The translations under genes and the position numbers were made by a program. The notes beneath the pieces were generated by a model. The model was not told the DNA's origin. It was given only the letters and a program-made list of their open reading frames with translations, and searched no databases. Below are positions 1-10,807 of a stretch of 64,000 nt of DNA, piece by piece. This DNA comes from Cucumis sativus (taxonomy: Eukaryota; Streptophyta; Magnoliopsida; Cucurbitales; Cucurbitaceae): contig NC_026658.2 in NCBI RefSeq assembly GCF_000004075.3, positions 13,814,075 to 13,878,074 on the forward strand, given 5' to 3'. The first letter of the stretch is position 1. Each line of letters opens with the position of its first letter.

Positions 1-379
1 CATTTATCTTATGTGGGTCAACATTTGGGTAATTTTATGTTTATTGTAACGTAAATGCTCCTTGACAATATTTGGAAGTATATAATATTTCATTTTTAAA
101 AACCTTCTTAGCACCCTGTTTTTGTTTTGTTTTTTCTAATACAAAAAGATTCGTTTATATTTGTGACATCGTTTTGATTTGTGTTTGTAATCACGTACGA
201 TTGCAATCTGAAAGACAAAAGTGAGTACACCTTTTTTTGGTTTCCTTTATTTTATATAGGTGTTTGAACTTTGAAGAGTATAAAGACCAGCAACCTGTCT
301 ACTTATCCATATTATGATACAACAATTTATTATTCAATCACTCAGAAAAGATGTTATCAACTCTAATCTAAGTTGATAT
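1..379. other. 3' flank of the large fusion gene, no gene seen
   Basis: AT-rich sequence immediately downstream of the stop codon of the minus-strand gene ending at 380. It probably holds that gene's 3' UTR and polyadenylation signals. I see no convincing coding, RNA or repeat feature. Confidence 0.5.
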
Positions 380-3300
380 CTAAGTTGCTCTTATGATTTC
401 TTCTTTCATAGCCAAAGAGAGAGGTGCAATACTTGCTTCACTCTCCACTCTTACTCCAGGCATGGCTATTGCTCTGCTACCCACAAAACCATCTTCTCCA
501 ATCTCAATATTTCCAAACTTAACTACCCCTCCTCCTTCATATATGTGTCCAAATAATAGTGCTTCTCTTCCCACACTGCCTCCTCTATGGACTCTCACCA
601 TTTCAGGATTCAACAAAGCTCCCATGCTGTCTACATAAGTCCCTTGGTTCATATCCACATCTGAACCCATCAACTTCATTATCAGCACAAATATGAAAGA
701 CCCAGTTGTCATTTCCATGAAATAATCTCCCACCACTGTTTTAATGGCCTGCCATGTTGTGTCCATGAAAATCCTTATGCTCCAAATCCCTATTGTTTCC
801 CCTTCTTTCTTCTTCTGCACTAGAATCCATTTTGCAACAACACAACAAAGTGCAGCTATTATCCCTGAAGACACCCACAACAATGGAAGTAACCAATGCA
901 ATGGAAGTTTCTTGTTTTCCTTCAGGTGCATAACAGAAGCTAGTGGGGGAAAGATGACCAAACCCATGATGAAATAAGGCAGAGCTGTTTGTAATGTTGG
1001 TTGAAAGAATGTAAGCCAGAGGTTCTGATACCAAGTTCTGTCCAGCGCTGTTTTTTCATTGCTCCTTTCCTTTAAAGCTGCAGCCATTGGACAACCAGAG
1101 AGATCTACTTTTGTATCTGATTGTTGAAGGAAGATTTTCCAGGCTTCTGGAAGAGGAGTTCCATTTCGTAAATGCTGGCAAATTTCGTAGATTAATGAAC
1201 GGCCATGATCGATTGAAGCACTCTGGGAGATTGATGTAGCTGAAATGACATCAACCTCGTGACATCGAAGAAAGGGGTTGAACTCCAGTGCTTCAGATTC
1301 TTCTTTTGACAGGCTTTGATGGATTTCAATTTCTCCGATGTCTTGACATGGAAACTCAGTTTCATCCCAAGGTTTGGTGCAGTCAAGTGCGATGTCTTGT
1401 TCAGCTTCATCTTGTGGAACTGGACGAGTTTGAATCTGAAAAACGTAACGAACACCTTCAGGCGAGTTCACACGATTAAGGAAATCTTCAGCCAAAAACA
1501 GCAATGGGCGTTTGTCATCATCAGCTCTTGGAATTGCACCTGTCTCTGGCGGGAGAATTCCAATCGGCTCAACCTTACCAGAATCCTCATCGATTGTTTT
1601 ATCGTAAGGCCTCAATTTTAACTTCACATACATTTCTTGTCCATCATTGAATCGGAACAATCTACATATGTTTGAGTAATAATGTAGCTCTGTATATGAA
1701 TTGGTTAAACGGAGAGAATTCCATACTGCATCACGGATATGTGGAACTTTCTTGACATGCTGTTCTCTTGCTGGAAGTCCACAAACTAGCCATGATGCAA
1801 AGTCTGCAATTGTTCTTGCATAGAATGCATTGCCTGTTTTCAATGTCAAGTCAAGGAGTGGTGTAGTGTCTGATCCATCTGAAAGTATTCTCAATGCTGC
1901 TCCACGAGCGTCAATCCTGGCATCGTCATCGGCACTCAAGCTGTTGCTATGTCTGATGAATACAGGGTAACTCTTCCCAGGAGAGAATATCTTGTGATCA
2001 GGTAAACCTTTAATGTCGTCGTAAATTGTCAAATATCCCTTCCCACTAACACCAATTCGATGGAAGTACCTTCTTTTGACTTTTAAAGTTGTAGCGGCTA
2101 AATTTGCAGCCAGGTTGCCAACTATCTTCTTGTAGATCCTGTCCATCTTTTCTATTCTTTCATCTAATATATGCATAGTATTCTTGATCATGACTGGAGT
2201 TCGAGAACCAACATAAACACCTCCCCTTATGAGTGTTGAGTTCATTGGGGAAACTGAGAGTGCACCAAGAACAACGTCTTCTTGAATCAAAGATCCAGGA
2301 AGGACTATACTTTGGCTGCCTATAACAGAATTTTCTTGTACCTCGATTTTCCCACGAGTAAGGCCATTAGTTGAATAGAATCCAGAAATAATTCTGCTGA
2401 AGTCACCAAGATGCACACCCATGCGAATAGAAATGAGTTCCGGATCCGATACTGGATTGATGGCTCTGATTGAACAATGTTTGCCAATTTTTGCACCCAA
2501 CAGGCGCAGGTATATGCAAAAGGCTTCTGTTCCAGACAAGAGTTTAGCAAATCTAAGGTGGCTAGCAGTGATAATTCGATGGCAAAGCCAAATTTTCAGG
2601 GGGGTTTGCTCCATTTGAGGTTTGGAAGTGAGAAGTTTTTTCACAAAAAATGTGAGGATGCATAGTATAATGCCATGAAATAAATACATGGAGGAAAACA
2701 AGATGGCAAAGCTAATTGCATTTGATGGTACTTCAGCGAATATGGTAGCATAAGCAATTACGGTGAATGGTATCCAGTGGAAGGCTCCAACTAAGCAAAG
2801 AAATGCAAAATGTTGAAGTGAAGGAGAGCTTTGAGATAGCCAAATATAGAAATAGTAGACAATAGCTGCAGAAAGAGAGCCCAAAAAGCCAAGTAGGTAG
2901 ATTCCTAAAAAGTGATAAATGGTGTCACGTTCCTGTCTTTCACCTCCAGTCCTCCGTGGCTCGCTACCCTGGTAATTAAGTTATTTTTTCGAGGAGCTTA
3001 TATCAGTGCTTTAGCATAGAAAGAAAATTGAGAGTTGCAAAATGTAAGATGCTATCTGATTGTGCAAAGCGCCTGAAAGTAGGATAAGAACTATGAATTC
3101 ACGTAGACATAGGGCTTGATGTCAAAAACAGAAAATCTAGAAATTCAATATAGAATGAAATTATGCTGAACAGCTCAACTTTATGGCAGCGGAATAAAAA
3201 GAATAAAATTAAAGGTATATGATGGAAATTGATATTTGATGCAAGCAAATTATTGCTTTGCTTGTTATAGACTTTCTGGTAGTAGTAGAGATGGGTTTTT

Positions 3301-6300
3301 CATTTTTGCATATCAAATAATGCCTATGAGTTATGCAATATTATCAAGAAAAGATTTAGCTTAATCAATGTTCTCTTAAATATTATTACTATATACCTAT
3401 GTAGAATGACTAGGCTGATGATAATCGTTATTTGTTATGCATTGTACTAAAACAACTATAAGATGTGCTATACCTTTTCAAAACATCTGTTACCGGAAGT
3501 TGTCTCAATGCCTTCAATCCTTTGCAGAGCTGGAACTTCAACTTCTTCTCCTAAAATGGCACCTTTGTGGATTGAAGCATAAGGTCCCACGGAAGAATTT
3601 TGGCCGATTCTAATTGGAAGAAAGCTCAAGACTCCATTTTTTACCTCATGGCTTTGAATCAAAGCCCCTTCTGCAATAACAACTCCATCACCAATAGACA
3701 CTAAAGAGGGATCAGTGATATCTACAGTATCAAGAATCACTGAGGATCCTATTCTTGCTCCAAACATTTCATACCAGTATTTTAGGAACACGGTTCCTCT
3801 TAAATGAACAGCTAATACTTTAGAAGAAACATCTTGTGCTTTATAGAGTGCCCACCACTTGACAAAATCTAATGACCAGATGGAGACTTCAGGGGTGAGA
3901 GCATAATTTGGTCTCAGAAAAGAGTTTCCAAAGAATGCAATGCAAATGCAAGAAGAAACTATGCAAAGGATCCAAGCTAGAGGAGCTAAAGTTAAAGGTA
4001 ATAGATAATTCATCAAATAAATGTTGTCTGTCAAGTCGTGGAGAATAGGCAAGGAACTTAGGAAAGCTGACATTGATAAATAAGCAGGAAAAATCACCAT
4101 CATAGCCACAAATATGAGAGCCAGAAGTTGGAAAAACCAGATGCCGAATTGGTGAGTCCAGGAAATTGTTTCCATCCTGACTAGCGCACAATTTGTTTCA
4201 AATGTTAGATTAGTTGTATTTTTTGTCGATTGTGCACGACTCTTGGCCAAAATATTCTCGGAGATACTTGCCAAGTCTGCAATGCAACTCGCTGTGAAAA
4301 TATCCACAGCCCCAACTGGCACTCCCAGGAAATTAGAAAGTTTCTGCGCTGCTCTGACCACAAGAATTGAATCAATTCCATATGACAATAAACTTTCTGT
4401 GGCACAAATTTTGTTAATTGGAATATTTGTCAGTTCAGATACCAGCCCTTTCAAAAACTCTTCAATATCCCTATTACTTATCCTGGGATCTGGTTGAACA
4501 GAAGCTCTTGAAAGATTCGTTTGCTGAAAACGAGGTGTAATTCCCTCCTTACATGTCCCTGTGCTGAAGGATCGAAGAAAAGTCCTCCTGAGCTTTATTG
4601 CATCTGGTACTACATTAAGAGTTCCATCAACAAACTGTTTGAGGCATTCGAATCTCTTTATTTTTCCTGATGTTGTTTTACTGATGGTCCTAGGCTTTAT
4701 CAACTTAATTGAAGCAACACTAACCCCATGTTCTTCTGCCACACGATTCTGAATTTGGTCAATTATATCCTTAGCAATAGGCTTACCATCCTTAACTTCA
4801 GCAATCACAACCAGACCAACTTGGTCAGAACAATCAGGAACTTGAATACCCTTTTCCATCAGGATTTCTTCTGGAACACCAACGACTGCACAACAACCTG
4901 GGCGTAGGAGATCGGATGAGCTCTCAACTGTCTTTTCAACATCTGCTGGATAGATGTTTCTTCCTGCTGCAATAATGAGATCCTTTATCCTTCCAGTAAT
5001 GAATAGCTTCCCATCAATAACTCTTCCCAAGTCACCAGTTCTAATATACCTCCGGCCAGGATGGTTTTGAAGCTCATTTCTGAAAGTCTCTTGGCTCAAT
5101 TCTTCCCTTCCCCAATATCCAATTCCAGCACTCGGACTACTGATCCATATCTCTCCTTCTTTTCCATCTTCTTCAAGCTCCTTGCCAGTCCCCGGATTGA
5201 CTATTCGTATGTCAATATCTGCATTGTCTTGATCCACATATCCACAGCAAACTCTCCCTTGCCAGTCTACGAAGATGGGAATTCCTTCTCCAAAAGCACA
5301 ACTCACAAATACACAGTTTTCTGCTAATCCATAACCAGGGGCCATCTTCTCTTCAGTTAGGCCAAAAGGGGCAGTTAGCTCAAGAAATTTTTTCAAAGTA
5401 GTTTTCCGAACAGGTTCAGCAGCAATCATGAGGAAAACCATGGAAGAGAGGTCATACGTCTGAACCTTGCCCTTGTTAACCTCTAATCTTCGAGCCACCA
5501 ACTCAAAGGCAAAGTTGGGACCTGCACTATGAGTAGCTTTATATTTGCTCATAGTATGCAGCCATAAAAGGGGATTTTTTATAAATGTTAATGGAGAAAA
5601 AAGGATTGCAGTTCCACCACTCACAAGAGCAGTGAAAAGTCCACCAATCAGTCCCATGTCATGGTATTGAGGTAGCCAGCTAACAAGGACTGTCCTTGAG
5701 GTACTCTTGTATCTTCTGCGCATCAACTTCACATTATGAATGAGGCCACCATGTGTAATCACGACTCCTTTTGCATCTCCTGTTGACCCGGATGTAAATT
5801 GCAGGAAACTTACTTCATCTGGATGGGGATCAGATTGGTCAGCCATCGTATCTGGAGGAGTCAAATTAGCAAAATTCTTTATCCAACTATCAGTGTGCAT
5901 CCATGGAAGTTTAGGCCAGACTGCTGAAGATTTTCCCTTTTCTCTCATCAAGCCAATCATATTCTTGACCTTGCCTACTCTAACTGCTGAGTGATAACCA
6001 AGGGTTGATAGAATTGCGACAGCACCACATGATTTTGCAATGTATTCGATTTTCAAAAGTGCTTGGCCACCTCTCTGCAAGGGGTCGGGCGGAAGAACTG
6101 GAACTGGTAGAACTTTAGCTCTTAAGCATCCAAAGAATGCATCAATGAAGTCGAGGCCAGGAACATATATGAGAAGAACTCGATCCCCTGGTTTTATTGA
6201 AGGCTTCTGGTTTGACAGCAGCTTTTGAGCAATGCAAGAAGCATTGAGATGAAGCTCTCTGTAGGTTCGCTGGCCTAACACTAACCCTTCTTCATTGAGC

Positions 6301-8298
6301 CAATTGTAAAGCACTCTATCTTGAGTGACATGATGAGAACCCCAGTGCCTTAAATAGCCATCGAGCGAGGACAAATTGGGAAACTCCACTCCTGGTAATT
6401 CGCCTAACCCCATGGCATCCCTTTCTGGTTTTGATTGAAAGAGAAACATGGGCTGCAGATGTGACAGGTTCTAGTTTAGTACAGATAAAAAAGAAAGAAC
6501 GTAATAAGTGTTGCTTTGTTTTCTATTCAGCTGACATTCATTATTGCGATCACCTTGGCATAAGAAAACGTTAGAGATGAGTTGTCGTTAGCAAAGTGCT
6601 TGCATACTAATGCCATGGCATATGAAGAATTCCTCTCTGTAAGTTCAAAAGCCATAAGCCCTCCTGTGTAATACGTGTTCAATGAACCTTGGAGCTCCAA
6701 TTCCAATCGCTTGTAGAATCCATCCTCCATATCTGCGCAAAAGCTTTAACACATTGGCATCTTATCTTGAGTAGTGGAAGATTAATTAGAAAAAGAAAAT
6801 AGATCATACTTACCTTTGCTACAAACATGAGGGAAATATTTAAATCTTCTTTGTAGAATCACCTTCTTAACTTCTCCCCCCATTTTCGCAATTGTGTTCA
6901 TTGCCAGCTCAGTTACATTTGGACCTGTAATGTCGGCCGAGTTACCATAAGACCAGAGCAGGAAAATATTAGTGTCTGGGTAGAATTTCTGCATGGCAAC
7001 TGGATAGCCAATTGTTTCCGGATTGTCCATATGTTTCCCGAAGTAATAAAAACCAAGCGGTAAATGATTTAGGCCATCTATCTTCAAAACTGTGGTGTAA
7101 TAGTCGATCGTGTATACTTTACTGAACAACTCCTCTTCGAGGTGGCTCATATCCATTACCTCAGCTTCTTCTTCTGCAAGTAATATTAATTGAAAACCCA
7201 TTAAGAAAAAGCAAATACAAGGGAGAAAGGAGACATGGATGGACAGAGCTAGTTGAAGGCAATCCATTCGAAACCTGATAATTTTGGGCTTGAGGATCTG
7301 TAAGTTCTACAATTTCTAAAAGGAAATGAACCAGAGATGATAATCTTATCGAACTCCAAACTTGTGAAATTTTTGTCACGGTCCATGACACGAAGAGTTA
7401 CACTTTTAGAACTCCGTCTCACAGATACAACTTCAGTTTGGCAGTGAACTTTGATTGGAAGTGACTCGCTGATCCTCTTCCAGAGGCCTCCATATCCACC
7501 TTTGAAGCGTCGAATTTTACCAGCCATTGAAGTGCGCGTGAACTCATGAACATAAGCATAAGGCATATCTTGTACAAACCCATAACCAGAAGCAGTGTAA
7601 CCATACGCCACAGATTTTGGAACAGAGGTTAGTCCATGAGCCTCAAGATATGTAGGAGTTAAGTCAGATGCAAATGCACTCACAGCATGAACACCAATAT
7701 ATCCCGAATCCTTAGCTTTGTCCTACACAGATAAATCCAAATTTCCATCACTAAATAAGTGTACAGATATTCGAAGATTCAAATCATAACCAGCCATAGC
7801 AGGAGAACTAACCAACCTGGAGTTCTAAGGTGAGTGAGATACTGGACGTATAATCATCTGCGACGCGTATGTCTTGATATTCCCCTGAAGTATCAATGAG
7901 GGCTAGCTTATGGGAGTCCAGTTCTTCTAATTCAGAGCCAGTTTCTTTGGCTAAGTGAAAGATTGTTGGAGCACTATTAGCAGCAAGAACTTGACCTCCC
8001 AAATCATATATTTTACCTGTAAGAATAGTGAATCCTTATTGTTAATCAACTTCAATCTCATAACAACCATGTCATTGAGTATTAAATAAGTCGTACCTTC
8101 AATTTCCACTGACTCACACATGCCCCCAACATCTTGATTCTTCTCCAAGACTGTTACTTCATTGTAACCAAGCTTGGCCAATGCATAAGCAGCTGACAAG
8201 CCACTTGGGCCACCTCCTATAATCCCAAACCTAGTGTTCAAAGGAAGGGAAGGGTGAAGTTTAGAGAACTTATCTTCAAATGACTTGCCTGTATCCAT
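380..8298 (-). CDS. NRPS-like fusion: amine oxidase / FAAL / carrier / beta-helix / catalase-like protein
   Basis: Seven exons (8298-8097, 8016-7817, 7722-7275, 7173-6814, 6732-6554, 6452-3474, 2968-380) join in frame through GT-AG introns to 2,318 codons. Residues 1-463: FAD/NAD(P)-binding amine-oxidase-like domain (GGGPSG at 28-33, then VLEKNQDVGG). About 480-1080: adenylation domain of fatty-acyl-AMP-ligase type (FTSGSTGDAKG near 682, WLPQYHDMGLIGG, APGYGLAE, IRTGDLG, TTSGKIKR). About 1120-1190: carrier domain with attachment motif YGIDS (Ser near 1158). Then membrane helices, a hexapeptide beta-helix (about 1350-1434), more helices, a second helix-repeat region (1600-1730), a catalase-like domain (1745-2065), helices and a final beta-helix. 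The architecture resembles the NRPS terminal domain of bacterial polylysine-synthetase-type proteins. Inferred role: activation of an acyl or amino acid, loading on the carrier and modification at a membrane. Substrate unknown. The start is the ATG at 8298; an in-frame TTG lies just upstream. Confidence 0.85.
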
Positions 8299-10807
8299 AA
8301 TCACAGACAATATTCACTTCAACCACCAAAAAACCAACTTCACAAATCAAATAAGTGTTACATCACTGTTGAACAACCAACAAAACTTCGCTCAATATCA
8401 TCATATATACATAGTTTTCAGGCAACCCACAAGAAGGATCACGAATTGGTTAGTTAAAATCTGATGACTGTCGTATTCCACAAAAAGGGTCATTTAAATA
8501 AGTGCCAAATGGCCAAAAACAATGAGAAAAATGGTTTCCTTGATGGGGACATCTTAAAATAAAATAATAATCTATAGAAACTAAATGACGAATAGTTACT
8601 TTCTCAGCAACTTTGGACACTCCGAGAATTAAACTCAAAATATTCTCTCATCATCTACTACGTATTTGTTAGTTAAAATTGTTCCTAAAGAACAAATGGA
8701 TCGAAGGATCGGCAGCGACCAGCACAAAGCAATCATTTGCACATTTGGCACTTTGCTTCCTATTTCTTACAGAGAATTTCTACTTTCTGTCTTAATGCAT
8801 ACCCCTTCTGTTAAAATAAGTTGAATGATATTGATGTTATTGTCATGCTATATTAAAATTGTATTGGAATATTCCTCTCATTAAAAAAAAGAAAAAATCA
8901 TGAAACATTACAAGTTACTGATATCAATATTAATATTACACATTTGAACTTATTTAATATATACATACTGAAATTTTTCATGGAATTGAGACCTTAACAC
9001 TTCCGTCCAGGTTACGTAAACCTCTAAACCTCCCTAGAAGTTACGTAAACCTTTAAACCTCCTTATAGGTAACAAGTAAATTAATTTATTTTTGATGAGG
9101 GCCTAAGTGATAGGTAGAGGAGGAAAAAACAAAGAAGAGGTTGAAAAGGACAAACAAAGAATGGTGGACTGCATAATCCACTCTTAAAGGAGATATTCCA
9201 CAGGGCCAAATCTTCGTCACTTCAGGCTTTGATTCTATATAAAAAGTAGAGCTTTGTAATTTAAGATCCATTTCTTAGTACTCATCGACAATATAATATC
9301 CGATGTTTATCCCTTTTTAGACTAAAATATTCATCTCTTTCCTTCTCATTTTATGTTGGTAAGATTATATTTGAATTCAACTGATTTAATGAATGCATGC
9401 ATTTTTTTCTTTCTAAAAGAACATGATTGTTTCTTAAAAAGAAAACAGAAAAGAAAGAAGATGAATGGGTCTTAAATTATATTGATAACAATAATTAACA
9501 TAAATTACCTTTTGACACGTGAATTCATTCGCTCATATAAGATTGGTATTGTGTCACATACACCCTTGGGCTCATAATGATCACTCCTTAATTCATGTAA
9601 TCAATGAGTCGGTAACTTCATGAATTTTTTGTTGTGAGCTTCATGATGCTATGACTTGAAGTCTTTCAATGTACTTTTGAGCTTCATCGTGTTATGACCA
9701 GGGTCTTTCATGGTACTTTTGAAGTTTCTCCTAGATTTTCTTAAGTACTTCTAAGTTCCATGTACTTCCTCTAAGCTACCTTTAGATTCTTTCATGAATC
9801 TTTTGACCTACCTTTAAGCTCTCTTATGGGTCATCTGAGCTACCACTGAGCTCTCTCATGAGTTCTTTGAGCTATTTCAAAACTTTCACATTCTCTAAGT
9901 AACTTTAAGTCATTTCCATGGATTCTATATGATATTATTAGACACTCTTATGAGTCGTCATATCGAAGTTACCTTTAAACTTCCTCGTGAGTTACAACCT
10001 GCCTAAAGTCATGGGTGGGTAGTGGTCAAATGTATATTAGAATTTTTCAATTTCACTTTTCATCTTTTTAGAGTTACCTTCAACAATTTTACCAAATTAG
10101 ATGCCAAAAAAGAAGAATATATATATATTCTTACAACATTTCAGAAGTAAAAAGTAGACTTTACAAACAAAACTACACACATGTATTTTGATATTTTGGT
10201 GGTTAACGTTGAATCTAACCTGCTGCAATGACAAACCTGTGTGTTCAAACATAACTCAACAATAAATAAAATACTACAAATTACCATTCCCTATGACATC
10301 AATTCATATCACTTTCAACTAGATGGGTAACAAATATGACTTCAAGGTTGGTTGAAATGGCATCCTCAACAGAGCAATTTAATTTTTAAGAGTCATAAAT
10401 CAACGACTTCATAGAAATGGGAACACCAATTTTCTTGTAAACCTTACAAATCAATGATTTCACATACTCATGGCTGATTCAAGCTGCTACCATCACTTGA
10501 GAACAACTTTGCAATTTAATAATAAAAACTACAGTAACGATGATATATATACCTTAAGAAAGTCAAGAACCATTGAACTTGGACTCAGTTTGTCCGTCTC
10601 TCCAAATCTTTGTTAATTTAATTTAATTTATAAATCAAGATGCAGCCAGATGGGTCAAATTAATCAAAGCATAAGATATTAACTTTTGAAGTGAAAAAGC
10701 TGAAGGAAGATGGAATTTCCAACAATGACAAACACCATGATATAATAATTAATTGAATGTAATGTAATACCCACTTAAGTGAAATAGAAATTCAAATAAA
10801 CTTCTGG
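8299..10807. other. intergenic; degenerate repeats, no gene
   Basis: It contains the 5' flank of the large fusion gene and the 3' flank of the FTIP-like gene. A short direct repeat (GTTACGTAAACCTCTAAACC-like) occurs twice at about 9012-9065. From about 9590 to 10010 there are many degenerate repeats of a motif like GAGCTCTCTCATGAGT. Short ORFs here have no protein-like composition. Confidence 0.5.
9590..10010. repeat. degenerate tandem repeat, irregular period
   Basis: Variants of 'agctt/agctctctcatgagtc' and 'ctttcatggtacttttga' recur through this 420-bp stretch. Spacing is irregular and copies are diverged, suggesting an old decayed minisatellite. No coding potential seen. Confidence 0.4.

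Noticed and set aside
393..2665. Several plus-strand and alternative-frame ORFs across the last exon of the fusion gene
   Set aside because: Shadows of the 863-codon minus-strand exon.
3468..6449. A separate 993-aa acyl-ligase gene, distinct from the frames at 380-2884 and 6.5-8.3 kb
   Set aside because: Introns on both sides join in frame with good splice sites, and the domain order makes sense as one protein. One gene is the simpler reading.
7249..7391. Apparent frameshift in the flavin domain, where two overlapping minus frames both look protein-like (FPFRNCRTYRSSSPK and EIVELTDPQAQNYQ)
   Set aside because: Following the first frame to the donor at 7275 and joining the acceptor before 7173 keeps phase (TCA G|AA GAA), so no frameshift is needed.
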